Shown here: piece after piece, positions 1-12,120 of the stretch
Layout of the letters: each line of letters opens with the position of its first letter
Numbering within the stretch: the first letter of the stretch is position 1
Source: Datisca glomerata
Taxonomy: Eukaryota; Streptophyta; Magnoliopsida; Cucurbitales; Datiscaceae
Length of the DNA: 64,000 nt
Assembly (NCBI GenBank): GCA_003255025.1
Contig: QANY01007467.1
Coordinates: 372,001 to 436,000 of the forward strand
Direction: 5' to 3'
Made by a program: the position numbers and the translations under genes
Notes under the pieces: model-generated
What the model was told of the DNA's origin: nothing
Databases searched by the model: none
Seen by the model: the letters and a program-made list of their open reading frames with translations, nothing else

Positions 1-36
1 ATGTGTATAAATAAATCATGAAATTTACATTTTATT

Positions 37-3000
37 TGCATCTTTCAATAGATCATGGCTCCAAAGATTCAAATGACTCCTTACCTAAATGAAGATGAAT
101 TCCTCTCTAGAAGAGTGAATTGCCTATCCAACTTACATGCCATTCAAAACTTGAATGAGAAGCTGACAGGATCTCAGAATAATCTATTTTGGCAGCATGT
201 TTTGGTCATATGCTGACATGTGAAGTATCCAGTTTTTTGGAACTATATGTCATCATATTCTTCTTAGAGAAGTTAAGCTGAAAATGATAAAATTTTCAAT
301 GATGAGATCTGTTTTCTTATAGCTGGGAAAACAATTAGGTTCTCCAAGAGATAATTTTCATTAATAATTGGCCTTCGCTTGGGCACTCCTAATGTTTTTT
401 GGAGTTATGATAAGACAATCAATCCCTAATAGAATTAGGGATCAGTACTTCAACCGAGATGACAACATCAACAATAAGTGGTTAGAGGAAGTATTTTTAG
501 GCAGCAAAGGTCTTGTGGATGTAGTTGTTGTATAGCTAGGTCGTTTGTATTTGTTGGAGCATATAGTATTGGAAATGAGAAGAAAAATAAAATTGACCAA
601 AGGTGGATGATGCTAGTTGATAATTTAGATGATTTCAACAGTTATCCATGGCTGAGGTATGTTTTGGAAAGACATTGCAGGCACAAAAAAATGCCATTCT
701 AAAAGACGATAATGATGACGATTAAATCGGTGGCAAAAAAAGAAAAAAAGAAAAAGGTTGGTGAAAAAACCTTTAAGATTACTTACGCTTTAGGGGGTTT
801 CGTATATGTCTTTCAGGTATCTTCATTTGCACCATCGACTTATTTTCCTCTTCTTTTTTATATGCATTATTGATTTATACATGTTTGGGCAAATGAGATC
901 ATCCCGGCAATTGGTTGCTTGTACGCGAAAAAGGTTGCTAATCGATTTCCAAGATTATTGAACTAGACAACAAGCGCCATTGTTTCGCATGAGATTGTGC
1001 AGAAGAAAAATTTTTCTCAAAAAATGGTAAGTGCTCCTGATTTTCTAGTTTTATAATATTGTTCATTATTATCAATTATTCATGAGATATTAATGTCATA
1101 TATTTTTTATGTTAATTTATAGTTGAATGTACTTTTGACTCTAAACGCAATTGATGTTGAAGAGCAACAACATTATTGGAAGACTTTGGTTGAAGTTCAT
1201 CAAGTTGGAGATGTTGCTGTAAGTGAAGAGGTAGACTTACAATGGCAGAGTCATTCGCCTCATAGTGGAACAGAGGTTGAAGTTCCAAAATATAGAGGAT
1301 TTTCAGCTTCTTTCTTGTCTCATGCATGAAAGCTGACTCCTTTGAGCTGAAAAAAGAAGTTGCTGATATTAAGGAGTTAAGAAGCATTGTAGGTTAGCTT
1401 CAAGTCCTTATTGAGCAGTCTGTGAAATCCCCAGGTGGGAATGATTTTGGTAAATTTTATGTTCATTCTTTTGATGAAATTGTTGAGGATGGTCAGGGTA
1501 CTGAATAGTATAATGAGAAGATAGTTGTTGAAGAAGTAGCCCGAGATGAAGATGATGTTCAATTGGAAAATATAGTTTCTCAAATTGCTCAATAAATTGA
1601 CTTTCAATTGGAACATACCACAAATTAATTGGAACAGCCCACTATTGAGACAGAAGTAGAGATACCAACTGAGGGGGTTGACTCTCAATTGGAAAAGTCT
1701 ACAAATCAAGAGCCCACTTTTGAGACAGAGGGAAAGAAACCAATGAGGGGACTGACTCCTCAATTGGAAAAGTCCACAAATCAAGAAGTTCTTGAATAGT
1801 TGACTCTTCAAATGGGAAAGTCTGTTGCCTCTATTGACCATCAAGTGGAAAAGTCTATTTCCTTGGTTGACCATCAAGTGGAAAAGTCTGTTTCCTCAGT
1901 TGACCATGAACTTGAAAGGTCTCCAGATAATCCAACTGTAATATTGACCCTTGAGGACATAGGCTGAAGTGGGGGGAGGAATTGAAACATTTGAATTCGA
2001 TGTTGTAGAGGTTCTTGAAGAGTCGGGAAAAAGAAAGCACTTTTCATCTCAATACGTCAAGTCACCATGGACAGATTTGGCAGAAGAGTCGGGAAAAAGA
2101 AAGCACTTTTCATCTCAATAAGTCAAGTCACCATGGACAGATTTGGCAAGAAAACAACATCGGATTGAACGATTCGAGAAAGAAATCGCTTCGGTACCAT
2201 TGAAACCATTTGATGAAACACTTACAATTGATGAGAAAAGATTTGACGAGTGGTATGACTCCGTCGGTGATAGGTAATTTCCTGAACTTATGGTTTCACA
2301 TTAAATATTTAAAAGAAGGTTAGATAATTGTACATATATATTTTGTTTTGTAGCATTACGATCTAAATCGACATGCATTCAGTTGGTAAGAAATTCTTCA
2401 CCACGCTCGTATATCCCCTTGAGTTGTTAGAATCAAAGGTTCGTATTTAATTAGTTTAGAATTCAACCAATTGAAATTTTGTTCTATTTTGCAACATATA
2501 ACAGGTCTTTTCCTTATTTTGGTAGCATATTGATGAGCACTTGCTTAGTATTTGGAGGAACTTCAACTTTTCCACCCAAAAATTAGAATCAATATTGCTG
2601 ACCTTATTTTTCAAGAAAGCTTATAGATTTTTTTTCAAAGTACATTCATTGCGAACTCGTTCATCAAGTGATCAATATTATTGACCTCAAATGTTGGCTA
2701 ATATATGTGGTAGATGTAAAATATATCATGTTAATTCATCTAGGTTTACATTAGAAGACAATGATATATTGCGAGCATACATAATCGGAATGAGACCCCA
2801 TTTTGGAAGGGTTTGTGATCAAGTATGTACTCTTACACGCTTTTCATATTATGTCCTTCAGAATTTATTTTATGTCAAGTTTGCTAAAATGATGTTGTAT
2901 AGGTTTTGTTTGCTATGAACATCTTAAAATCTCACTGGATAACCGTAGAGTTGTATTTAAATGATCAAGCTGTGAGAATGTATAATTCATTGAACATCGC

Positions 3001-3392
3001 AAATCGACGATCTCATATGCGTCAACTAATGCGACAATTCACCCATCTACTACCACGTATACTACAAATTTTAAACTTTTTATGGAAATAGAAAAGTTGA
3101 TAAAGTACTTGACATGTGGTCTCTAACTAATGTAAAGGTTCATCAGCAAGGGAACGAGTGAGCTTTGTTATAGTATATATGATCTTAATTCATGAAAAAA
3201 TGATATTTAATTTATTTTTCTTTTGTTTTGTAGGGGGATTGTGGTGTTTTTGCATTAAAATTTTTGGAGTGCTTGGTTTATGGTCGGGACATATCAACTG
3301 TGAGACATGAATTCATTCCACGATGGCGTAAAAAGATGGTTGTGGACTCTTTTTGTCGTAGAGGTCCGGTTGGAACTCTTGCAGAACTATAA
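37..3392 (+). pseudogene. Decayed DUF1985-Ulp1 protease gene, left arm
   Basis: This is a broken gene of the plant transposon-associated Ulp1 (peptidase C48) type, carried by some Mutator-like elements. The N-terminal part (about 50-400) resembles DUF1985, with a degraded FFGTICHHxLLREVK-type motif. A middle part (480-800) contains LVDNLDDFNSYPW. A Gln/Glu-rich repeated linker follows (1550-1930, units like QLEKSTNQ and VDHQVEKS). The C-terminal protease core includes SHWITVELYLNDQ near 2935 and, after an intron ending at about 3232, GDCGVFALKFLECLVYG; the tail stays open to a TAA at 3390. Likely introns are 1025-1122 (gtaagt...tatag) and about 2272-2353. The reading frame is interrupted by several stops. 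The catalytic Cys (GDCG) and His (SHW) are present, but the Asp position reads Asn (MYNSL). Family assignment is by motif recognition. Confidence 0.75.
2017..2148 (+). repeat. 66-bp tandem duplication in left arm
   Basis: The block 2017-2082 beginning gaagagtcgggaaaaagaaa is repeated at 2083-2148 with one visible substitution (aatacgtc versus aataagtc). The corresponding stretch of the right arm near 4850-4960 has a single copy, so the duplication arose after the two arms separated. Confidence 0.9.
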
Positions 3393-3485
3393 ACACTTCT
3401 AGTTGTTGTTTGGATTTTAAGTAATTATAAACTCTTCTATTTTTATTGTATGGATTGTAGCTGTAAGATATCGTTTAGATTTTAA

Positions 3486-3537
3486 GTTTGTTGTTTGGAT
3501 TTTAAGTAAAAGAAGAGTAAGTAATTATAATTACTTA
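3486..3537. other. Centre of the large inverted repeat
   Basis: The arms meet here. The 20-bp perfect palindrome taagtaattataattactta is at 3518-3537. The segment of about 35 bp before it has no counterpart in the right arm, so the centre is a slightly asymmetric loop rather than a perfect junction. Confidence 0.7.
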
Positions 3538-3639
3538 AAACCTAAACGATATCTAACAGCTACAATCCATACAATAAAAAAAGAAGAGTTTATAATTTTT
3601 TAAAATTCAAACAACAAACTAGAAGTGTTTATAGTTGTG

Positions 3640-6600
3640 CAAGAGTTTCAACTGGACCTCAAAGACAAAAAGAAAGTCCATAGCCATCTTTTTACGCCAT
3701 TTGTGGAATGAATTTCTGTCTTACAGTTGATATGTCCCGACCATAAACCAAGCACTCCAAAAATTTTAATGCAAAAACACCACAATCTCCCCTATAAAAC
3801 AAAAGCAAAATAAGTTAGACATCATTCTTTCATGGGTTAAGGTCATATGTGCTAAAACAAAGCTCACATGTTCCCTTGCTGAGGAACATTGACTTTAGTA
3901 AGAGATACATGTCAAGTTCTTTATCAACTTTTCTATTTCCATAAAAGTTCTTTATTTGTAGTATACATTATAGTAAATGGGTGATCGGTGGAATTATTTT
4001 ATGCATATGGGATCGTTGATTCACGGTGTTCAATGAATTATACACTCTCAAAACTTGATCATTTAAATCCAGCTCTACGGTTATCCATTGAGATTTTAAG
4101 ATGTTCATAGTAAACAAAACCTATATAATAGCATTTCAGCAAACTTGACATAAAATAAATTCTAAAGGACATAATATGAAAAATATGTAAGAATACATAC
4201 TCGATCATAAGTATCCCAAACCATTCCAAAATAGGGTCTCATTCGCAATATATCGTTGTATTCTAATGTAAACTCGGATGGATTAGCATCATATATTTCA
4301 CTTCTACCACATATATTAGCCTACATTTGCGGTCAACAATATTGATCACTTGGTGAATGAGTTCGCAATGAATCTGTACTTTGAAAAAAAAATCTAAAAA
4401 CTTACTTGAAAAATAAGGTCAGTAATATTGATTTTAATATCTGGGTGGAAGAGTTGAAGATCCCTCGAATATTAAGCAAATGCTCATCAATATGCTACCG
4501 ACAAAATAAGGAAAAGAGTTGTTATATGTTGCAGAACAAAACAAAATTTCAATTGGTTGAATTTTAAACTAATTAAATACGAATCTATAATTCTAATCAT
4601 TCAAGGGGATGCACGAGCGTGGTGAAGAATTTCACCAACTGAATGCATGTCGTTTCGGATCATAGTGCTACAAAAAAAATATATATATATGTACTGTCAT
4701 CTAACCTTCTTTTAAATATTTAACGTGAAACCAAAAGTTCACGAGATTACCCATCATCGACGGAGTTATACCACTCGTCAAATATTTTCTCATCAACTAC
4801 AAAAGTTTCATCAAATGGTTTCAATGGTACTAAAGTGGTTACTTTCTCGATTTGTTCAATCCGATGTTGTTTTCTTGCCAGATTTGTCAACGGTGACTTG
4901 ACATATCGAGATGAAAAGTGCTTTCTCTTTCCCAACTCTTCAAGAACCTCTACAATGTCGGATTCAATTGTTTCAATCCCCCCTCAGTCTTTTCCCCACG
5001 AGGGTCAATACTGTCAGTTGGATTCTCCGGACACTTTTCAACTTGATGGTCAACCAAGAAACAGACTTTTCCATTTAAAGAGTCAACTCTTCAAGAGCAT
5101 CTTGATTTATAAAATTTTCCAGTTGAGAGTCAACCCCCCTCAGTTGGTATCTCTACCTCTGTCTCAACAATGGGTTGTTCCAATTTATTTGTGGTCTATT
5201 CCAATTGAGATTCAATTTGTTGAAAAATTTAAGAAACTATATTTTTCAATTAAACATCATCTTCATCTTGGGATACTTCTCCTTGAACAACTATCTTCTC
5301 ATAATTTTTCTCATTATACTGTTCAGTACATTGACCATCCTCAACAACTTCATCAAAAGAAAGAATATAAAATTTACCAAAATCATTCCCAACTGGGGAT
5401 TTCACAGACTGCTCAATAAGGACTTAAAGCTAACCTACAATGCTTCTTAACTCCTTAATATCAGCAGCTTCTTTTTTCAGCACAAATGAGTCAGCTTTCA
5501 AAGACTTAATGTATAAGTTCATGATTTCTAGCTTCTTTCTTGTCTCATGCATGAAACCATGAAGGACATCCTCACCACTATGAAATTTATGAAGAATCCT
5601 TTATATTTGGAACTTTAACCTCAATTCTACTATGAGGCAAATGACTCTGCTCTTGTAAGTCTACCTCTTCACCTACAACAACATCTCTAATTTGATGAAT
5701 CCAGCCAAAGTCTTCCAATAAGGCGGTTGCTATTCAACATCAGTTGGGTTTAGAGTCAAAAGCATCTTCAACTACAAATGATCATAAAAAACATATGAAA
5801 TTAGTATCTCATGAATAATTGATAGCAATGTACAATATTATAAAACTAGAAATTCAGGAGTACTTCTCATTTTTTGAGAAAAATTTTCCTTTTGCACAAT
5901 TTCATGCGAAACAATGACGCTTGTTGTCCAGCTCAATAATCTTGAAAATCGATGGCAACCTTTGTCGCATACAGGCTACCAGTTGTCGGGATGATCTCAT
6001 ATGTCCAAACTTGTATAAATCAATAATGATCATTCTCCATTCATTGGAAGTATATAAAAAAAGAGGAAAATAAGTCGAATGTGTAAATGAAGATACCTTA
6101 AAAGCATATGTGAAACCCCACAAAGCATAAATAATCTCAAAAGTTCTTTTTGCCAACCATCTTTTTCTTTTTCTTTTGGCTACCAATTTAATCGTCTTTT
6201 GGAATGGCATTCTTCAGTGCATGTATTGTCTTTCCAAAACATACCTCACCCCATGGATAATTATTGAAATCATCTAAATTATCAACTAGCAACACCCACC
6301 TTTGGTCAATTTTATTTCTCTTCTCATTTCCCAATAGTACATGCTCCAACAAATACAAAAGACCTAGCTTTACAACATCTATATCCTCAAGACCTTTGCT
6401 CTCCAAAAATACTTCATCTAACTATTTACAAAAGACCTAGGGGTTGTCTTGTCATAACTCCCAAGAACATGAGGAGTGCCAATGCGAATGCCACTTATTA
6501 AAATGGAAATTTTCTCTTTAAGAACTTAAACGTTTTCCCAGTTATAAGAAAACATATCTCATAATTGGAAAATGTTATCATCTTTTGGGTTACTACTCTA

Positions 6601-6850
6601 AGAAGCATATGATGACATATAGTTCCAAAAAAATGGATACTTCGCGTGTCTAGCAGATGACTAAAACATATTTGCAGAAATAGATTCTTCTGAGATTCTG
6701 TTAGCTTCTTATTCAACTTATGAATGGCATGTAAGTTGGATAAGTAATTCACTCTTCCAGAAAGGAATTCATCTTTATTTAGGTAAGAGTCAGTTGAATC
6801 TTTGGAGCCATGATCTGGTGAAAGATGCGGATAGAATGTAAATTTCATGA
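3640..6850 (-). pseudogene. Decayed DUF1985-Ulp1 protease gene, right arm
   Basis: This is the reverse-oriented second copy of the left-arm gene. The DUF1985 part begins with an ATG at 6848 and contains NLHAIHKLNKKLTESQ and FFGTICHHMLLRVV. The middle part at 6406-5902 reads LGLLYLLEHVLLGNEKRNK and then NYPWGEVCFGKTIHALK, and is better preserved than on the left. The Gln-rich linker lies near 5450-4980. The protease core at 4100-3720 keeps GDCGVFALKFLECLVYG, but the catalytic His is Gln (SQWITVEL) and the Asp is Asn (VYNSL). Frameshifts and stops interrupt the tail after RDISTV. The copy cannot encode an active protease. It could still supply antisense or hairpin RNA against the left arm. Confidence 0.75.
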
Positions 6851-6894
6851 TTTAATTATACATATAAAAACACTCGATTGCTTACTGACTGAAA

Positions 6895-7660
6895 TAAAAT
6901 AATTACTTGATGGGTTCAAGTAATCATAAACAACTATTTCAACCATTCAAGTATTTTATTCCTTGTGTATAGGTTGCACACTAACAGAAGAAACTAACTA
7001 CTTGAATGATTCAAGTAATCAGAAACAACTATTTGAACCCTTCAAATAGTAATTTTAGTTCTAACAGTCTTAACGAGTTACTACTTTAAAGGCTCGAGTA
7101 GTCATAGTCTACTTGAACTCTTCAAGTAGTCACTTATTTTGACTGGCAGAATCAAAATCATTACTTGAAATGTTCAAATAGTAAAAAATAATTACTTGAA
7201 CCTTTCAATTAGTCACTTATTCACTAGATAATTTACTGTCGGAACTAAAATGACTACTTGAGGGGTACAAGTTGTCATAAGCAACTACTTGAACCCTTCA
7301 AGTAGTCACTTATTCACTGGATAATTGACTGCCAGGATAAAAATGATTACTTGAAGGGTTCAAGTGATTGTTTATGATTACTTAAACCCCTCAAGTAACC
7401 GTTTTGATTCTGCCAGTAAGCAAGTGACTATTCAAAGTGTTCAAGTAATTGTTTATGACTACTTGAATCCTTCAAGTAGTCATTTGTTATTGGATTACTT
7501 ACTGCTGTAACAATATGACTACTTTAAGGGTTCAAGTAGCTATATACAACTACTTGAACCTTTCAACTACTTATTGATGTTGTCAAAATGACTACTTGAG
7601 GGGTTCAAGTAGTCCTAACTAACTACTTGAACCCTTCACGTAGTCAATAGATTCATATGA
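6895..7660. repeat. Minisatellite of palindromic ACTTGAA/TTCAAGT units
   Basis: About 20 diverged copies of a motif close to ctacttgaacccttcaagta are spread over 765 bp. Many are self-complementary. They are separated by related spacers such as cttattcactggataattga. The array abuts the upstream (5') side of the right-arm Ulp1 gene, where the terminal or subterminal region of its parent transposon would be expected. No ORF of interest lies in it. Confidence 0.85.
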
Positions 7661-9588
7661 TTATCACAAATATCTATCACAAGCGTCAAAGCAATTCAGA
7701 CATGCAGAAGATTATAATCATCAAGAGGGGCAATACAGCCATAGACGATTTCTCCCAACCCCGGTACAGAAAAGTCCTAATTTTCAAACCCTAGACAATT
7801 TTCCACCAACTTCCAGTACAAAACAAATTTTTGATTATAGGTACAAGGAAAAATGATGAAAAAAGGAAGAATATAATGGTACATCAAGTCGTTTTCTGTA
7901 TAAAAAAAAATGGGTACCTGAGTTTGTCTCTGAAGAATAGGTTGGTCAGTGGGTCTCACGCCGAAAAAGAAGCATGGTTTTATTGAGTTCAGTGCATCTC
8001 TGAAGAAAAAGAAGAAGATGATGAATGGGAGGTACTATCTAGCCGAAGAAGATGCAAAGATTTTTCACCAAGAAAAAGCAAGCATTGAAGAAGAAGAGAG
8101 AATATAGACAAGAATGGAGACGAAGATGAAGAAAAAATTAACAAAGGAAGAGACGCAGTAACTGTCAAATCAGTGTTTACTATGTACTGTCTTGAGACGA
8201 TAAGTGAATAGTTTCTTTGAGTTGATTTGGTGGGTCAGGGATACACTTTTATGATATTTGAGAAAATAGTATTTTTTTAGCAAACTTGAAATGGTGTAGT
8301 TTTACAAATAACCCAACTTAGAAATGATGTAAATTTACAAATAACCCTAAATTCAATTCATATACTTAAAGTTTGACCAGTTAACAATTCATACCCCTCA
8401 ACTTTTTTCTTTAGCATAAAATACCCTTAATGTATATGCATTAGTCATTTATACCTCTAAAAATTAACAGATGTTAAATACTAAGGCTCTGTTTATTTTA
8501 CGTTATCCTCATTTGTAATCCTATTGCAATCATTTTATAATCGAATTATTATGTTTGTTTAAAATAATCTTTAAATAAGACTGTAATCATAATTTGCATA
8601 CAATCCTAATTTGTAATCTTTTGAGACAATTGAATTATGAAATAAAATGGAACCAAACTTAATTCACAATTGCAACTCTAATATCAAACAAAATTACTTT
8701 TCTACTCTCATTGAAATAGTCTTTCTCACACTTTCTCTCATTTTATTAATTTAATTAAAATTAACTTTATTAATGTTTAGTTTAACATTATTAATTTATT
8801 AAATATTAATAAAAAAATTAATTAAAATTATTGTACAATTTCACGTGAAAATATTTTATATTATATCTCTTGTATTATTAATTTAATTAAATTTATTTTT
8901 TAAATTTAGTCCAGCTTTATTAATTTATTTAAATATTAAATAAAATTAAATAAAATTATTTTTATTCATTATTTTTTTATTTTTTAATTAAAATATTAAA
9001 AATTATTTTATTAATTTAGTTATAATAAAAAATTTTGAAGTTTAGTCTAGCAATATTAATTTATTTAAATATTAATAAAAATAGTTGAAATTAATGTTAA
9101 AAATTTCACGTGAAAATATTTTTTACCATCTCTTATTTTATTAAGTTGATTAAAAAATTTTAGTTTAATATTATTAATTAAAAAATTAATATTAAAATTA
9201 CACGTCAAAATATTTTTAAATAATATATAATCAAAATGACGTTTAAGTAATTTCATATTATTTTCATAAATTTACAATAAAAATTAACATATATAAAACA
9301 TAACAATCATTAACTATCACCTATCACATCAATGCATAATTGAATTACTAATAATTGAATATTTTATATTACGTAGGAGAAAATTATTTTTTCTCTTTTA
9401 TTTAATTTAAAATAATAAAACTCAACATTAAAGCATCCCAAAATACAATTTTCCCCGAAGTCCTCAAATACAGAAAATTAGTTTCTTACCTGTCCGATTT
9501 GCCGCGAAGCCGTTTCTGAAGAAATTTTTTCACTAAGCAATTTCCTTCCCGCTGGTTGCAGGTATTAATCTGAAGAAGAAGATACAAT
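7661..9588. other. AT-rich noncoding stretch
   Basis: No convincing gene is seen. Bases 7690-8215 are less AT-rich and purine-rich (many gaagaag runs) and could be untranslated or terminal sequence of the neighbouring right-arm element. Bases 8470-9420 are almost entirely A/T, with sequence resembling a short MITE start (aaggctctgtttattttac near 8481), but no matching end could be fixed. Confidence 0.5.
8283..8347. repeat. Two-copy 32/33-bp tandem repeat
   Basis: Copies 8283-8314 and 8315-8347 both end in tttacaaataaccc and begin aactt(g/a)gaaatg or close to it. Probably noncoding. Confidence 0.7.
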
Positions 9589-9650
9589 CTGTGGGTTGTT
9601 CAGATTGGGTTATTCTGTGGGTTGTTCAGATTGGGTTATTTTGTGGGTTG
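9589..9650. repeat. 26-bp tandem repeat, 2.4 copies
   Basis: The unit ctgtgggttgttcagattgg (plus gttatt) occupies 9589-9614 and again 9615-9640 exactly, followed by a partial third copy ttgtgggttg at 9641-9650. Confidence 0.9.
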
Positions 9651-10369
9651 CAGGCATTGGATTTGTTATTTTGTGGGTTTTTTTGTCCTTATTTAATTTG
9701 CAGGACTCTTACGCTATTATGCTATTCTCTGCACCAATTTACTTTTTCAAATTCATATTCTATTTAGCTTCTTGGGAGTACCATAAGCATTAGCTTCTCT
9801 ATGTTCATGTTCCCTTGTCTATGTTTCTCCTTCGTTTCTCGCTATCCCTTTCGCCTCTGCTCCAGCTCGGAACCAAGCTGAAAATAAGACCACACGTGGG
9901 AGGAGTTCATGTGAGCACTAATCTTAGCTCGTATAAGCGAGGAGAATTTACAGATCTCATTAAAATAAACAAACATGATGGGGATCTTTCTTACAGCATT
10001 CATACCATATTCCAAGAGTCCCGCCGGTTACCAGATCTGTCGTCTAGCACAGCGACCATTTATTATTTTGTGGAATTTTGCTACTGATGCTGTTTAAGTG
10101 CGACGTAATGTGGCTTCTAATGGGGTTAAGAGGAAGGAGGTGTTTGTGTCATAAAATTTGCTAATTGGAGCTTTGGAAGAGTTGGTTGAATGGAATTGGT
10201 GGAGTAGATGAGAAAGGTGAAGAGGGAAGATTTGGTAAAGTGAAAGAACATGAGGACTCACAGGATGCAGCCGAAATGAGAGACCCAATAAAGGTCAAAT
10301 ACCTCATTCACGGTCTTTAATTCTAACAAATAAACATAACATTTTTTTACCTATCTACCATACGTGTAC
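9651..10369. other. Unassigned region with short ORFs
   Basis: A 90-codon plus-strand ORF (9815-10087) and a 64-codon minus-strand ORF (10094-10288) lie here. The base composition is less AT-rich than the flanks, so an old exon or transposon fragment is possible, but neither ORF has a motif I recognise and no flanking splice structure can be defended. Confidence 0.3.
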
Positions 10370-10739
10370 AGTAAAATCTGGCAATTCTTTATCCACATGA
10401 CACCATCTAAATATCTAATCTAATGGACAATGACCATCGAATAATAAGGATATTTTTTTATGAGAACAAATCGTACGATGACTACAGTTAAAACAACTGT
10501 TCATCGGACACCGTGATAAAAGTTTACAATCTGTTAAGAGGAAAAGAATGAACAGTTACACAATCAATACGTTCTAAAGAGCTCATCTTAACTAAATTAT
10601 ACGCTGCACCATTGTTAGATCTAGGAACATATGTCAAAATTATTTCTAATTAAAAGAATATCATTAACAATGACTCCAAATCTCCATCTTTACTGCATGA
10701 AGTATTCAGCATATTAATTAATCTCATAAGTGAATTTTT

Positions 10740-11376
10740 TTATACTTCCTCTTCATATAGTCAATTAATTGTTTACAAAATTTAAAATTTTTACTTAAAT
10801 ATAGTTGATAAATTATTTACCTGATGCAATTAAATTAGCCATTTAAATTAAGTGGGTCTTTTTACACACCGTAATAAAATTACTTACTTAACAAATGTAA
10901 ATTAGTTTTTTAAATTAAGTGGGTAGATTTATTTTCCGTAAGTAAAATAAATATTTTCTTACATTTTGTGTTAAATTATTTACATAATGTAAAATTGTGA
11001 ATAAATTATACTTTGTAAGAAAATCAATTATTTACGTGTGTTTGATAAAAATCAATTATTTATGTGGTAATTGAGATATCAATAAATATTTTTACATCAT
11101 ATTTTTAATTATAAAAAACTTTCATAGAAATTATTAGGAAAACATATTTTTTGTGAAAAGGTAGGAACTGTGCAGCGCGCCACACACGAGATATATTTAA
11201 AACAATATCTTTAAAAATAAAGTGTTAGTTTACGTTCTTGCGATTTTTAGCAGAGACGAATCAATAAATTTCTCTTATTTTATCTTATTCACGTTAGTTA
11301 ATTTGACTTTTTATGCAATGGACCGGCTATTTAACTAAATTGATAATCTAAATAGGTCATTTGTGTAATTCTCCCT
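10740..11376 (-). repeat. Dispersed noncoding repeat, member 1
   Basis: On the minus strand, from 11376 leftwards, the sequence starts GGGAGAATTACACAAATGAC and later reads AGTTAAATAGCCGG. The same start occurs at 60292 (+) and 32987 (-). AT-rich segments containing variants of taaattatttacataatgta follow in all three. No coding potential; the element class is unknown and the inner boundary is approximate. Confidence 0.45.
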
Positions 11377-11858
11377 CGATTTTACCTAACTTATTATAGA
11401 GATTAACCGATAACGCATGCTATAGAAATCGTTAACAATGACATAAGCTGCCAGCGAGTCATGAGAATGGACTCATCATATTGAGATACTTTCGATTTCT
11501 TTGTAAAAAATACTTGACATTCTTTTGCTTTGTCTATTTATTTTATTTTATTTATTCATCCTAATTAGTTTTTATTTTTAATTTTTTACTGTATTTTTGC
11601 TTGAATGTCTAAGTATGGTGAAGAAGAAGATCAACGACTCAAAAAAATTTTAGAATACACATCATCTATCCTTAGACCCAACAAGAAGTCCATACTTGTT
11701 CCATATTCACCGGCATCTTCACATCCAATTTCATTCCATCTATTGAAGTCAATCAAGCATTACATATTTCCCTTTTATCTAGCTCATCACCAAGTGACTC
11801 TTCAAACCATCCAATTCAAACCAAGAAAGAAATAGAAAAAGAGTAACAAGAAGAAGAG

Positions 11859-12120
11859 ATGGCAATTAACAACCGAACACTGAAGGAGTTGGCAGCACCA
11901 ACTCTAGATCAACAACCCCTTTGTATTGAATATCCCCAACTTAAAGTTGCATTTGAGTTAAAATTGGGAATGATCCATCTTCTTCCAACTTTTCAAAGTT
12001 TTGCGAGAGAAGATCCAAACAAGCATTTAAAGGAGTTTCTGTAGTATGTTCAAGCATGATACCAACTGGTATCTCATGACAAATTAGATATAAACGTTTG
12101 AAAATGGCTTGAATTAAGTT
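11859..12120 (+). pseudogene. Gypsy gag N-terminal fragment
   Basis: The ORF at 11859-12044 reads NRTLKELAAPTLDQQPLCIE and then FELKLGMIHLLPTFQSFARE. This is the conserved start of gag in a common group of plant Ty3/Gypsy elements (the RTLKELAAPD...QPLCI...HLLPTF...EDPHKHLKEF pattern). It stops after HLKEFL; in another frame the continuation VVCSSMIPTGIS is visible before a further stop. Nothing of the rest of the element is recognisable downstream, so this is an isolated relic. Confidence 0.7.

Larger units (their letters stand above)
1..6890. repeat. Large inverted repeat of two Ulp1/DUF1985 elements
   Basis: The sequence from 1 to about 3485 reappears in reverse complement from about 3533 to 6890. 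Matching landmarks include the DUF1985 start (atcatggctccaaagattca near 52 and its complement near 6800-6815), the protease end (tttatggtcgggacatatca near 3280 and its complement near 3730-3750), and matching intron edges. The arms differ by scattered substitutions and small indels, so the duplication is not recent. A short asymmetric spacer of about 50 bp lies at the centre. The left arm runs off the window start, so its true length is unknown. If transcribed through, the locus could form a long hairpin RNA. Confidence 0.85.

Noticed and set aside
1377..1877. 166-codon minus-strand ORF in the left arm
   Set aside because: It is the antisense of the linker repeat in the left-arm Ulp1 gene.
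4835..5419. 194-codon plus-strand ORF in the right arm
   Set aside because: It is the antisense of the Gln-rich linker of the decayed Ulp1 gene, which is read on the minus strand here.
6895..7660. CRISPR-like array
   Set aside because: Spacers are not unique and the repeats are palindromic and diverged; the context is a plant genome, so a minisatellite explains it.
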